Source: Streptomyces sp. NBC_01476
GTDB taxonomy: Bacteria; Actinomycetota; Actinomycetes; Streptomycetales; Streptomycetaceae
Length of the DNA: 64,000 nt
Direction: 5' to 3'
Assembly (NCBI RefSeq): GCF_036227265.1
Contig: NZ_CP109446.1
Location: forward strand, 1,525,501-1,589,500
Shown here: positions 54,820 to 63,653 of the stretch, in pieces
Layout: every line of letters starts with the position of its first letter
How positions within the stretch are numbered: the stretch's first letter is position 1
Translations under genes and position numbers: made by a program
The notes under the pieces: model-generated
What the model was told of the DNA's origin: nothing
What the model saw: the letters and a program-made list of their open reading frames with translations, nothing else
Database searches by the model: none

Positions 54820-55788
54820 TCAGCGCTCCCGGCCGCGCGGTTTCAGCGGAGTTGACGGGAGGGCCGGCGCCGTCAGACGCTCGCCGTTGTAGCCGTGGAC
54901 CTCGCCGAAGCGATCGCCCTTGTGCCAGTCCTCACGGGCTCTTACGATGTCATCAGCAGATCGTCCCACGAAGTTCCACCACATGAGGATGCGCTCCTCG
55001 AAGGGTTCGCCGCCCAGCAGCATCAGGGAGCTGTCGACGTCGGCGCTGAGCGGGAGCGCGCTGCGGCCGCTGCCGAGGTAGAGCATGGAGTCGGGCGGCA
55101 CCCGCACCCCGTCGACCTCCGCCTCGCCGGACATGGTGAGGACCGCGTACTCGAAGTCGGGCTGGACCGGGAGCCGCGCCGAGGTGCCGGCCGCGAGCGT
55201 GAGGTCGGCGCCGACCAGGGGCGAGTAGACCGTGCCGGGGGACCGCGCCCCGTCGAGTTCGCCGAGGATCACGGTGGCGTGCAGCCCGTGGCCGCCGGTG
55301 ACCTCGGGCAATTGGGCGTGGTGTTCGAACGCCGGGGCGCGGTGCCGGTGGGCGTCGGGGAGGGCCACCCAGAGCTGCGCGCCGTGCAGATAGCGCGGGT
55401 GGTCGCGGGGGGACTCCTCGCTGTGCGCGATGGCCCGTCCGGAGGTCATCAGGCCCAGCTCACGCGGCCGTACCGTCTGCTTGCTGCCGAGGCTGTCGCG
55501 GTGCAGCACCTCGCCGTCGTGCAGCCAGCTCACCGTCTGCAGACCCATGTGCGGGTGCGGGGGCACCTGCATCCCCGGCTCGCGGGCGATGTCGTCGGGC
55601 CCGTACTGGTCGACGAAGCACCACGCGCCGACCATCCGGCGGCCGAGGTTCGGCAGCAGCCGCCGCACCCGGGTGCTCTCACCGAGCGTGACGGTACGGG
55701 CGGTGAGCAGGTCGCGGACCGGAGCGGCGGACACGTCCTGCCGGCCGCCGCACACCGTCGCCGCCGGTTTCAGATCGAGATTGCTCAT
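54820..55788 (-). CDS. Pirin-family protein, 3' end supplied by the integrative element
   Basis: A 322-residue bicupin. Iron-binding motif PPHPHMGLQTVSWL with the HPH pair, RPRELGLMTSGRAIAHSE, and a C-terminal cupin ending MWWNFVGRSADDI and PLKPRGRER. Start at the ATG at 55788 (MSNLDLKPAATV). Pirins bind iron; some have quercetinase activity or act as cofactors of regulators. The last 54 codons lie in the integrative element and replace the native end now found at 36813-36977, so the gene is a restored chimera. It would survive both integration and excision. Confidence 0.93.
   Translation of the reverse strand: MSNLDLKPAATVCGGRQDVSAAPVRDLLTARTVTLGESTRVRRLLPNLGRRMVGAWCFVDQYGPDDIAREPGMQVPPHPHMGLQTVSWLHDGEVLHRDSLGSKQTVRPRELGLMTSGRAIAHSEESPRDHPRYLHGAQLWVALPDAHRHRAPAFEHHAQLPEVTGGHGLHATVILGELDGARSPGTVYSPLVGADLTLAAGTSARLPVQPDFEYAVLTMSGEAEVDGVRVPPDSMLYLGSGRSALPLSADVDSSLMLLGGEPFEERILMWWNFVGRSADDIVRAREDWHKGDRFGEVHGYNGERLTAPALPSTPLKPRGRER
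54968..54984. repeat. Right attachment-site core
   Basis: Second copy of ACGAAGTTCCACCACAT, inside the functional pirin gene. Right border of the integrative element. Confidence 0.85.
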
Positions 55789-55824
55789 GCACCGATCATG
55801 CCCCCGGGGCACGACCGGCGGGAG

Positions 55825-55998
55825 TCACATCGCCGGGTGGGTGCCGTGCACCAGGTCCCATGCCTGGCTGACGTACATTTCCCGGTCGCCCACGGCCAGC
55901 TCGGGGAAGTAGTCCTTGAGCCGGGTCACCACCTGCTGCTCCGACTCGTGACAGTCACGCAGCAGGAAGATCGCTTTGCGCAGAACATCGGCTTCCAT
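55825..55998 (-). CDS. 57-residue protein of unknown function
   Basis: A compact helical frame, MEADVLRKAIFLLRDCHESE, continuing through TRLKDYFPELAVGD and ending HGTHPAM. It starts at the ATG at 55998 and ends 36 bp from the pirin start. It is unusual for a random GC-rich frame because of its balanced acidic, basic and hydrophobic residues and single cysteine. It may be co-transcribed with pirin. No family recognised. Confidence 0.6.
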   Translation of the reverse strand: MEADVLRKAIFLLRDCHESEQQVVTRLKDYFPELAVGDREMYVSQAWDLVHGTHPAM

Positions 55999-56068
55999 GG
56001 GTCACGCCCCTTTAGAACCCCCGCGGGCCCTGCGCCCTCGGACGCCACCCATGATGACTCCGCGTATG

Positions 56069-57955
56069 TCACCGGATGGGCAACGGCGTGTTCTGGCTCT
56101 GCAAAAGATCTACCAGTTTTTCCGGAATGTCTGCCAGGCACCCGCGCAGCCGCTCTCCCAGCGCCTTGGCCTGCGGATCCGCGCCCGTCGAGGCCGCCAC
56201 ACCGTCGCCGAGCAGGCCGTGCACGACGAAGTTCAGCGCCCGAAGATTCGGCAGTTCGTACCGGCTGACCGGCAGTTTCGCGGTCTCCGGGAGCAGCGCC
56301 CGCAGCCGGGGCACGTCGAGGTGGTCGCGCAGCCAGGCGTAGGTCTCGTCGTCCCCCGTCCAGAGCCCGACGTTGGCGTCGCCGCCCTTGTCACCGGAAC
56401 GGGCGCCGACCAGGAGGCCGAGCGGCAGCCGTACGGTGCGGCCGTGCCGGGTGCCGGCCACGGGCTCCGGCCGGTCGGGGCGGCCCGGCCCGGCCTCGGC
56501 GCCGGGCGGGAGGACCGGGGGCGGGGGTACGGCGTCGGCGCGGGGCGCTCCCGGGGCGGCGGGCGGTGCGGCGGGCTCCGCGGTGGCCGGCCGGGGCGCG
56601 GCCAGCCGGGTCCCGTCCGCCAGTACCGCGTACGCCGGTGCCTGTGCCGCGTCGAGCAGCGCCGGCCAGTAGACGCCGTACTCGGTGGCGCGGGCCGAGG
56701 CGTGCTCCAGGTAGAGCCCCGGATAGCCGGCCAGGGCGCTGCCCGCCACCGCGGAGAAGAAGCCGCGGCCGGCCTTCTCCCGGTCCGGGTCCTTGACCGT
56801 GAGGGTCAGCCGGTCGGTGGTGGTGCCGTGTTCGCGCCGCAGGTCGTAGGTGGCGAAGCCGGCCGGGCCGCCGGTCGCGTCCAGCAGGGTGGCTTCCGCG
56901 AAGTCGGCCTTGGCGTCGCGGTCCAGGCCGGTCAGCACGAAGGTCGCCGCATTGCGGTAGCCGCCGCGGTGGTTGAGGCACACCTTGAGGGTGGCCGGCG
57001 CGGGTTCGCCGGTGACAGGACCGACCGCGACCCGGTCGGGGCCCTGCTGACGGAGGGTCACGGTGTCGAAGCGGGCCACCACATCGGCGTTGAGGTAGGC
57101 CGGATGCCCGATCTCGTAGAGCAGTTGGGCGGTGACCGTGCCGACGCTGACCGCGCCACCGGTGCCCGCGTGCTTGGTGATGACGCTGGAACCGTCGGCG
57201 TGCATCTCGGCGATGGGGAAGCCGGGGTGCACCGGGTCGGGTATCTCGGTGAAGAAGGAGTAGTTGCCGCCGGTGGCCTGGGTGCCGCACTCGATGATGT
57301 GGCCGGCGGTGACCGCGCCGGCCAGCCGGTCCCAGTCGTCGGGCGCCCAGCCGAAGGCCCAGGCGGCGGGGCCGACGACCAGGGAGGCGTCGGTGACCCG
57401 GCCGCAGATCACCACGTCGGCGCCGGCCCGCAGCGCCTCGGCTATGCCCCAGCCGCCGAGATAGGCGTTGGCGGTGACGGGTTCGACGCCGGACCCGGCC
57501 AGCGAGCGGCCGGTGCCCAGATGGGCGAAGTCATGGCCGGCGGCCTGGAGTTCGGGGAGCCGGCCGAGCAGGTCGTCGCCTTCGACATGGGCGACGGACG
57601 GGTGCAGGCCGCCGGCCGCGGCGAGTTCGCGGAGTTTTCCGGCCAGCCCCGCCGGGTTGAGGCCGCCGGCGTTGACCACGATCTTGATGCCGCGGTCCAG
57701 GCAGGTGCCGAGCACGTCCCGCATCTGGGCAAGGAAGGAGACGGCGTAGCCGCCGTCGGGGTCGCGCTGCCGCGCCTTCCACAGCAGCAGCATGGTCAGT
57801 TCGGCGAGGTAGTCACCGGTGAGGACGTCGATCGGGCCGCCTTCGACCATCTCCCGGGCGGCGGAGAGCCGGTCGCCGTAGTAGCCGGAGCAGTTGGCGA
57901 TCCGCAGCGGCTCCCGGCGTGTGGCCGGTCCGCCCGCGGTCGGGACATCGCTCAC
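56069..57955 (-). CDS. AtuA-family acyl-CoA pathway protein (DUF1446)
   Basis: A 628-residue member of the acyclic terpene utilisation AtuA family. N-terminal IANCSGYYGDRLSAAREMVE, then DVLTGDYLAELTM, VVNAGGLNP, ADVVICGRVTDASLVVGPA and GTQATGGNYSFF are characteristic. The C-terminal part (about residues 470-620) includes a Pro/Ala-rich linker and GARSGDKGGDANVGLW, the second AtuA-type domain usually fused in actinobacteria. AtuA is needed for citronellol/geraniol catabolism in Pseudomonas but its reaction is not known. The other atu genes are absent here. Confidence 0.9.
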   Translation of the reverse strand: MSDVPTAGGPATRREPLRIANCSGYYGDRLSAAREMVEGGPIDVLTGDYLAELTMLLLWKARQRDPDGGYAVSFLAQMRDVLGTCLDRGIKIVVNAGGLNPAGLAGKLRELAAAGGLHPSVAHVEGDDLLGRLPELQAAGHDFAHLGTGRSLAGSGVEPVTANAYLGGWGIAEALRAGADVVICGRVTDASLVVGPAAWAFGWAPDDWDRLAGAVTAGHIIECGTQATGGNYSFFTEIPDPVHPGFPIAEMHADGSSVITKHAGTGGAVSVGTVTAQLLYEIGHPAYLNADVVARFDTVTLRQQGPDRVAVGPVTGEPAPATLKVCLNHRGGYRNAATFVLTGLDRDAKADFAEATLLDATGGPAGFATYDLRREHGTTTDRLTLTVKDPDREKAGRGFFSAVAGSALAGYPGLYLEHASARATEYGVYWPALLDAAQAPAYAVLADGTRLAAPRPATAEPAAPPAAPGAPRADAVPPPPVLPPGAEAGPGRPDRPEPVAGTRHGRTVRLPLGLLVGARSGDKGGDANVGLWTGDDETYAWLRDHLDVPRLRALLPETAKLPVSRYELPNLRALNFVVHGLLGDGVAASTGADPQAKALGERLRGCLADIPEKLVDLLQSQNTPLPIR

Positions 57956-58082
57956 CGTACGCTCCCGTCACTTCTCTCACAGCTCACCGATCCGCACGAT
58001 CATCCGACCGGGGTCGGCGGCGCGCAAGGCCCCCCGGGAACATGCCCGGGGCACAGCAGTGGACGGATGGTTGAATCGCCGT

Positions 58083-58649
58083 ATGAGCGAGGAGCGGGAC
58101 GCGGAACCGAAGCTGTCGGTCGACGAGATCATCGACATCGTGGACGAGGACGACCGGGTGGTCGGGCAGTCGCCCCGTGGAGAGGCGTACGCCAGGGGGC
58201 TGCGCCACCGCTGCGCGTTCATCCTGGTGCGCGACGCGGAGGACCGGATCTTCGTGCACCGCAGGACCGCCCGCAAGCTCGTCTTCCCTTCGCTGTACGA
58301 CATGTTCGTCGGCGGCGTGGTCGGCGCGGGCGAGAGCTACGACGAGACGGCGCTGCGGGAGGCGGAGGAGGAGCTCGGCGTGAGCGGACTGCCGCAGCCC
58401 GAGCGGCTGTTCACCTTCCGCTACGACGACGGCCCGCGGTCGTGGTGGTCGGCCGTCTACCAGGTGCGGTGCGAGCTGCCGGTGTCGCCGCAGCCGGAGG
58501 AGGTGGCCTGGCACGCCTTCCTCACCGAGGACGAACTGACCGCCCGGCTCGCGGAGTGGGAGTTCGTACCGGACGGCCTGGAGGCGTACCGGCTGCTGCG
58601 GGAGCGGCGCGCCGGCAACGCCGGCTCAGGAGTACCCGGCCGGCAGTGA
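58083..58649 (+). CDS. NUDIX hydrolase
   Basis: A 188-residue NUDIX protein with the full box GGVVGAGESYDETALREAEE followed by ELGV, matching GX5EX7REUXEEXGU. The N-terminal EIIDIVDEDDRVVGQSPR and central CAFILVRD resemble the IPP-isomerase-like/YfcD subgroup. It hydrolyses a nucleoside diphosphate-linked or similar substrate with Mg2+; the exact one is unknown. It is divergent from the AtuA gene. Confidence 0.92.
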   Translation: MSEERDAEPKLSVDEIIDIVDEDDRVVGQSPRGEAYARGLRHRCAFILVRDAEDRIFVHRRTARKLVFPSLYDMFVGGVVGAGESYDETALREAEEELGVSGLPQPERLFTFRYDDGPRSWWSAVYQVRCELPVSPQPEEVAWHAFLTEDELTARLAEWEFVPDGLEAYRLLRERRAGNAGSGVPGRQ

Positions 58650-58845
58650 CCCGGCGCCGGCGGCGCGCCCGGAGAGCACCGAGCGCCCGTCGCACCTTGT
58701 CCGCGACGGACAGCCGGCAGGGCTGCCCGGGAATCCAGGGGTCGGGCGGGGTCGGGCGGCGTGGTGGGAGTACCGGTGGCGGTGGTTCGGCAGGCAGGGG
58801 GGTGCCCGGGCCGCCGGGCCGGGCGGAGCTGGTTAGTGTGGTCAC

Positions 58846-59262
58846 GTGAGCGATGCGGACGGCGGGCTGCGCGGGGTACGGGAGTCGGCACGGCTGTGGT
58901 TCGCGCCGGCCCGGATCCAGCGTGAGGGCACCACCCCGGACTACCGCTTCTCGCTCGCCAACGAACGCACCTTCCTGGCCTGGATCCGTACCGCCCTCGC
59001 CCTGATCGGCGGGGGTTTCGCCGTCGACCAGTTCCTCACCGACCACCTGACGCACTGGGTACGGGCCGTGCTGGCGCTGGCGCTGCTGGCCGGCGGCGTC
59101 GCCTGCACGCTGCGGGCCGTCAACCACTGGGTGCGGTGCGAGCGGGCCATGCGCCAGGGCACGGATCTCCCGGCGTCCCGCTTCCCCGCGGCCCTGGCGC
59201 TGCTGGTGACGGTGCTCGCGGTGGCGATGGTGGCCGTGGTGCTCTTCGGCTGGGCCGGATGA
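58846..59262 (+). CDS. DUF202 (YidH-like) membrane protein
   Basis: A 138-residue membrane protein. FSLANERTFLAWIRTALALIGGGFAVDQF is the DUF202 signature, overlapping the first of three membrane helices. The start is GTG at 58846. It overlaps the next gene by 4 bp (ATGA), and the two probably form a complex. Function unknown for the family in bacteria. Confidence 0.9.
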   Translation: MSDADGGLRGVRESARLWFAPARIQREGTTPDYRFSLANERTFLAWIRTALALIGGGFAVDQFLTDHLTHWVRAVLALALLAGGVACTLRAVNHWVRCERAMRQGTDLPASRFPAALALLVTVLAVAMVAVVLFGWAG

Positions 59263-59621
59263 GCGGGGTGCCCCGGGAGCCTTCGCCGGCCGGCTCCCGG
59301 CGGGCCGGACCGGTGGAGACCGAGCGCGACCCGGGGCTGCAGCCCGAACGCACCCGGCTGGCCTGGCGCCGCACCACCTTGTCCTTCGCGGTGGCCGGGG
59401 TCCTCGCGGTACGCCAGGCGCTGCGCGCCGACGGAGACGCGCTCCGGACGGTCGCGGTGGCCCTCACCGCGCTGGCCTTCGTCGCCTTCCTCCTGCTCGC
59501 CCATCCGCGGATGCTCCGTCTGACGGCCGCCCGGCCGCCCGGAATGCCGGTCGGGACAGCGCTGTCGGCGGTGGCCTGCACGGTGGCACTCGCGGTCTTC
59601 GGCGCGGTTCTCCTCTTCTGA
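59259..59621 (+). CDS. DUF202 membrane protein
   Basis: A 120-residue partner of the preceding gene. QPERTRLAWRRTTLSFAVAG is the DUF202 signature in its short form, followed by three helices in total. The ATG overlaps the stop of the first gene. Such pairs of one YidH-like and one shorter DUF202 protein are common in actinobacteria. Confidence 0.9.
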   Translation: MSGVPREPSPAGSRRAGPVETERDPGLQPERTRLAWRRTTLSFAVAGVLAVRQALRADGDALRTVAVALTALAFVAFLLLAHPRMLRLTAARPPGMPVGTALSAVACTVALAVFGAVLLF

Positions 59622-59707
59622 GCCGCTTCTGGCTTCCGCGCCGCCCCGACGTCCGGCCCACCCCCTGTGAGCCGGTCAGTCCCCCCGGCCGGCCGCGCCT
59701 CCCGGGC

Positions 59708-60613
59708 TCAGCGGGCCCGGCGCCGCAGGGCGCCCACCAGCGCCCGCACCTCGCGGTCCGCGAAGCCGGGTTCGGCCGCGACGGTCCTGACCAGACCGTC
59801 GCGCACGGTACGGGTCCGGCCGGCGGCCACCAGCGCCCGCGCCTCGGCGAGCGCTTCGGGCAGGGCGTTGTGGCGCCAGGGCTCGGCCGCGTGGTCGTCG
59901 AACCAGTGACCGGGCGGGAAGGACGGCTGCAGCTTGGGCTGCTCGTTGCCGTACCAAGTCCATATCCGCTCCGGCAGCGAGACGTTGACCACGTGCCCGG
60001 CGGGCAGCGTCCGTACCCAGCGGGCGGACTCCGGCGACTGCTGCCAGCGCCAGGTGTGCGGGCTGGTCCGGCCCTGGATCGTCACGCCGACATAGCGCAG
60101 CTTGCGGCGGATCACCGCCCACGGCTCCCGGCTCTCCGCTATCCAGCCGGCGAGCTCGCCGTGCAGCCGGTCGAAGGTGGTGCCACCGGAGACCACATCC
60201 ACCACGGCGAGCGGCCGTCCCCGCCGGGCCAGGGCGTACGGGTCCAGGCCGGCGGCGGCCAGGTGCTCGCGGAAGCGGCGGCGCTGCGGCCCGGTCGGCC
60301 CGGACGCCCCGGTCGGCCCGGACTGCCGCAGTGACACCGGGAGCCGGCCCAGCCGGCCGGGCCAGCCGTCACCTTCCAGGGCGCCGGTCAGCAGGTCGTA
60401 CATGGGGTCGAGCGAACGGCCGACGAAGCAGAGGTCGGCGGCCCGCGAGCGGGCCAGCACCCTGCCGGTGCACACGACGAGTTCGGGCAGGTGCCACAGC
60501 CGGGCCGGTCCCGTATCGTCGCCAAGCGCGCCGAGCCGGTCCGGCGCGGCGCCTGCGTACGAGGAGAGGGTCCACCGGAACGGCTGTGGCGGGGCGGGCG
60601 GAGGTGCGGTCAC
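59708..60613 (-). CDS. Protein of unknown function with a phosphoribosyltransferase-like segment
   Basis: A 301-residue cytosolic protein. RPLAVVDVVSGGTTFDRLHG (about residues 130-150) resembles the PRPP loop of type I phosphoribosyltransferases, and ADLCFVGRSLDPMYDLL a preceding nucleotide-binding strand, but the fold is not certain. A short duplicated coding repeat gives SGPTGASGPTG near residue 100. The start is GTG. No neighbour suggests a pathway. Confidence 0.7.
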   Translation of the reverse strand: MTAPPPAPPQPFRWTLSSYAGAAPDRLGALGDDTGPARLWHLPELVVCTGRVLARSRAADLCFVGRSLDPMYDLLTGALEGDGWPGRLGRLPVSLRQSGPTGASGPTGPQRRRFREHLAAAGLDPYALARRGRPLAVVDVVSGGTTFDRLHGELAGWIAESREPWAVIRRKLRYVGVTIQGRTSPHTWRWQQSPESARWVRTLPAGHVVNVSLPERIWTWYGNEQPKLQPSFPPGHWFDDHAAEPWRHNALPEALAEARALVAAGRTRTVRDGLVRTVAAEPGFADREVRALVGALRRRAR

Positions 60614-60696
60614 CCGGCCAGTGCAGCAGGGCGGGCCGGGCGGTTCAACGGAATATCGGCGCGGCGCGGGACGTGGTTCGGACGGGGGAATACGGG

Positions 60697-61425
60697 CTAC
60701 GGGCTGCCGGCGGGCTCGGGCGCGAGGATGTCCAGTTCACGCAGCGCGCCCACGCAGATCTCCCGCATCAGCCGCTCGGCCGCGGCCGCGTCCCCTGAGC
60801 GGACCGCCTCCGCGACCCGGACGTGCAAGGTGACCGCCTCCGGGTCGGGGGCGGTGAACATCAGATGGTGCTCGGTGCGGCCGGTGAGCACCTCGGCCAC
60901 CACATCGCCGAGCCGGGCGAACATCTCGTTGCCGGAGGCGGCAAGCACCACCCGGTGGAAGGCGATGTCGTGCACCAGGTACGCGGCCAGGTCGGCGGCC
61001 CGTCCGGCGGCGGCCATCTCGGCGGCGAGCACGGTGAGTTCACGGCACTGTGCGGGTGAGGCGGCACCGGCCGCGAGCCCGGCGGCCACCGGCTCCACCG
61101 CGGTGCGCAGGGTGGTGAGCGAGCGCAGCTGCCGGGGCCGGTCGGCGCCCGCCAGCCGCCAGCGGATCACCGCGGGGTCGAAGACGTTCCACTCCTCGGT
61201 CCTGCGTACGGTGACGCCGACCCGGCGGCGGGACTCCACCAGTTGCATGGCCTCCAGCACCCGGACCGCCTCGCGCACGACCGTGCGGGAGACGCCGTAC
61301 CGCGACTCCAGTTCGTCGATCCGCAGCACGGTCCCGGGCGGGTGCGCGCCGGAGGCGATGGCCGGGCCGAGTTCGGCGAGCACACGGGAGTGCAGGCCAC
61401 CGGTTTCGGCTGATTCCTGAGGCAT
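60697..61425 (-). CDS. gntR: GntR/FCD-family regulator, probably of gluconate genes
   Basis: A 242-residue regulator. The winged helix (about residues 10-75) contains LRIDELESRYGVSRTVVREA; the FCD ligand domain (about 90-225) has the metal-binding pattern around LVHDIAFHRVVLAASGNEMF and AERLMREI. It is divergent from gluconokinase and permease, so gluconate or its phosphate is the likely effector. An imperfect palindrome at 61500-61516 is a candidate binding site. Confidence 0.9.
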   Translation of the reverse strand: MPQESAETGGLHSRVLAELGPAIASGAHPPGTVLRIDELESRYGVSRTVVREAVRVLEAMQLVESRRRVGVTVRRTEEWNVFDPAVIRWRLAGADRPRQLRSLTTLRTAVEPVAAGLAAGAASPAQCRELTVLAAEMAAAGRAADLAAYLVHDIAFHRVVLAASGNEMFARLGDVVAEVLTGRTEHHLMFTAPDPEAVTLHVRVAEAVRSGDAAAAERLMREICVGALRELDILAPEPAGSP

Positions 61426-61499
61426 GCCCCCAGCGTAGAGGTCGACCCTTTGTCTCCCCCGGCGGCACTCACGTATGACTTTTAGATCACACCATCTTG

Positions 61500-61516
61500 A
61501 ATAAGTAGTACCTATT
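61500..61516. promoter_or_regulatory. Candidate GntR operator
   Basis: AATAAGTAGTACCTATT is an imperfect 17-bp palindrome in an AT-rich island of the divergent gntR-gntK promoter region. Binding by the adjacent FCD regulator is inferred. Confidence 0.5.
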
Positions 61517-61609
61517 GGTGTTCAGTGGTCGGCGCATCCCCGGGTACACGCCCCGGCAACTCCCGTGGCACCACCCGACAACCCGCTTGCACAAGGAGGT
61601 ACGAGCGCG

Positions 61610-62122
61610 ATGGCCGACCCGTCCGCACGGCTGCCCGTGATCGTCGTGATGGGCGTCTCCGGTTCCGGCAAGTCCACGGTGGGCGGGCTGCTCGCGGAGC
61701 GGCTCGGCGTGCCCTACGCCGAGGCCGACGACTTCCACCCCCCGGCCAACATCGCGAAGATGTCGGCCGGCCACCCGCTGGACGACACCGACCGCGCGCC
61801 CTGGCTGGACGCCATCGCCGACTGGATCGTCGCCCGCGGCGACCGGGGCGGAGTGGTCAGCTGCTCGGCGCTGCGCCGCCGTTACCGCGACCGGCTGCGC
61901 CGGGACACCCCGCACCTCTTCTTCCTGCACCTGGACGGCTCCCACCGGTTGATCGCCGACCGGGTGGCCGCCCGGATGCAGCACTTCATGCCGTCCGGAC
62001 TGCTGGAGTCCCAGTTCGCGACGCTGGAGCCGCTGCAGCCCGACGAGGCCGGCGCGGTGGTCTCCATCGACGGCGGGCCGCAGCAGATCACCGAACGCGC
62101 CCTGGCCGCCCTCCCCCACTAG
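61610..62122 (+). CDS. gntK: Gluconokinase
   Basis: A 170-residue P-loop kinase that makes 6-phosphogluconate from gluconate and ATP, feeding the pentose phosphate pathway. Walker A GVSGSGKST is at residues 15-23, followed by EADDFHPPANIAKMSAGHPL and DRAPWLDAIADWI, typical of GntK; SCSALRRRYRDRLR and MPSGLLESQFATLEPL complete the pattern. AAGGAGGT precedes the ATG. It is the first gene of the gluconate operon, 61 bp before the permease. Confidence 0.95.
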   Translation: MADPSARLPVIVVMGVSGSGKSTVGGLLAERLGVPYAEADDFHPPANIAKMSAGHPLDDTDRAPWLDAIADWIVARGDRGGVVSCSALRRRYRDRLRRDTPHLFFLHLDGSHRLIADRVAARMQHFMPSGLLESQFATLEPLQPDEAGAVVSIDGGPQQITERALAALPH

Positions 62123-62183
62123 GGCACTCACTGTCACCCGCCCCTGTCCGTCTCTGCCCGCCCCCTCCCCCCTGGAGCACACC

Positions 62184-63578
62184 GTGTCCGCACTCAGTGC
62201 CGAGCTGCTGGCCGCCGACCCGCCGCTGATAGCCGACGCCGGGAACACCCGGCTCGCGCTGGCCGCGCTGGCCGGCATCGCCGTCATCGTCCTGCTGATC
62301 ACCCGCTGGAAGATGCACGCCTTCCTGGCCCTCACCATCGGCTCGGGGGTGCTCGGCACGGTCGCGGGCGCGCCGCTGGCCAAGACCATCACCAGCTACT
62401 CCACGGGCCTGGGTTCGACGGTGGCGAGCGTCGGTACCCTGATCGCGCTCGGCGCGATCCTCGGCAAACTGCTCGCCGACTCCGGCGGCGCCGACCAGAT
62501 CGTCGACACGATCCTGGCCCGTACCAGCGAGAAGCGGCTGCCGTGGGCGATGGCCCTGATCGCCGGTCTGGTCGGGCTGCCGCTCTTCTTCGAGATCGGC
62601 CTGGTGATGCTGATCCCGGTGGTGCTGCTGGTCGCCAAGCGCAGCGGCCAGTCGGTGATCCGGCTCGGCATCCCGGCGCTGGCCGGTTTGTCGGTGATGC
62701 ACGGTCTGGTCCCGCCGCACCCGGGGCCGCTGGCCGCGATCGGCGCGATCCACGCCGACATCGGCATCACCCTCGCGCTCGGCGTACTGGTGGCGCTGCC
62801 CACGCTGGCCATCGCCGGGCCGCTCTTCGGCCGGATCGCGGACCGCTGGGTCGATGTGGAGCCGCCCGAGCGGATGACGCCGGCCCGCGCCTCGGACGAC
62901 CTGGAGCACCGGCCGAGCTTCGCGGCCACCGCCTGCACGATGCTGCTGCCGGTGGTGTTGATGCTCTCCAAGGCACTGGTCGACGTGACCGTGGACGACG
63001 AACACAGCCTCGTCTACCGGATCTTCGATGTGATCGGCACCCCGCTGGTGGCGCTGCTCGCCGCGGTCGTGGTGGCGATGTTCACCCTCGGGCGGGCCGC
63101 GGGGTTCACCAAGGAGCGGATCTCCTCGACGGTGGACGCCTCGCTCGGTCCGATCGCCGGCATCCTGCTGATCGTCGGTGCGGGCGGCGGCTTCAAGCAG
63201 ACGCTGATCGACTGCGGGGTCGGGCAGATGATCCTCGACTGGTCGAAGGACTGGCACATCTCGGCGCTGCTGCTGGCCTGGCTGATCGCGGTGCTGATCC
63301 GGGTGGCGACGGGTTCCGCGACGGTGGCCATCATCTCGGCGGCCGGCCTGGTGGCTCCGCTGGCCGAGGGCATGTCCTCCACCCACACCGCGCTGCTGGT
63401 GCTCTCCGTCGGCGCCGGGTCGCTCTTCTTCTCGCACGTCAACGACGCCGGCTTCTGGCTGGTGAAGGAGTACTTCGGGATGGACGTCCCGCAGACGCTC
63501 AAGACGTGGTCGGTGATGGAGACGGTGATCTCGGTGGTGTCGCTGGGCTTTGTGATGCTGCTGTCGATCTGGTTGTAG
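62184..63578 (+). CDS. gntP: Gluconate:H+ symporter, GntP family
   Basis: A 464-residue transporter with about 12 membrane segments. GLGSTVASVGTLIALGAILGKL, GLPLFFEIGLVMLIPV, HGLVPPHPGPLAAIG, RVATGSATVAIISAAGLV and FSHVNDAGFWLVKEYF are the strongly conserved GntP blocks. It imports gluconate for the kinase encoded upstream. The start is GTG at 62184. A terminator follows at 63590-63634. Confidence 0.95.
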   Translation: MSALSAELLAADPPLIADAGNTRLALAALAGIAVIVLLITRWKMHAFLALTIGSGVLGTVAGAPLAKTITSYSTGLGSTVASVGTLIALGAILGKLLADSGGADQIVDTILARTSEKRLPWAMALIAGLVGLPLFFEIGLVMLIPVVLLVAKRSGQSVIRLGIPALAGLSVMHGLVPPHPGPLAAIGAIHADIGITLALGVLVALPTLAIAGPLFGRIADRWVDVEPPERMTPARASDDLEHRPSFAATACTMLLPVVLMLSKALVDVTVDDEHSLVYRIFDVIGTPLVALLAAVVVAMFTLGRAAGFTKERISSTVDASLGPIAGILLIVGAGGGFKQTLIDCGVGQMILDWSKDWHISALLLAWLIAVLIRVATGSATVAIISAAGLVAPLAEGMSSTHTALLVLSVGAGSLFFSHVNDAGFWLVKEYFGMDVPQTLKTWSVMETVISVVSLGFVMLLSIWL

Positions 63579-63589
63579 CGCGCGGACGC

Positions 63590-63634
63590 GACGGCGGGGG
63601 TGGTCCGGACTCTTGTCACCACCCACGCCGTCGT
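63590..63634. terminator. Terminator after gntP
   Basis: 16-bp stem with one mismatch (63590-63605 with 63619-63634) and 13-nt loop between the convergent gntP and dehydratase genes. Confidence 0.75.
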
Positions 63635-63653
63635 CGTGGCGCCGGGGCGCCGG

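Larger units (their letters stand above)
36961..54984. mobile_element. Integrative element inserted in the pirin gene
   Basis: An 18-kb segment bounded by a 17-bp direct repeat that lies within pirin coding sequence. It carries a tyrosine integrase gene next to the left end, paired GTCAGCA arm repeats inside both ends, and a substitute pirin 3' end at the right. The inside has IS elements (IS3, IS256 and IS1380 types), an RHS toxin with SUKH immunity, and an RNA-gene relic. Parts of it are visibly less GC-rich than the flanks. The integrase is truncated and no replication or transfer gene remains, so excision would need help from another element. Confidence 0.85.

Noticed and set aside
36961..54984. 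Insertion as a phiC31-like (serine integrase) event
   Set aside because: phiC31 attB is known in a pirin-like gene, but the integrase here is a tyrosine recombinase with a 17-bp core at a different codon position.
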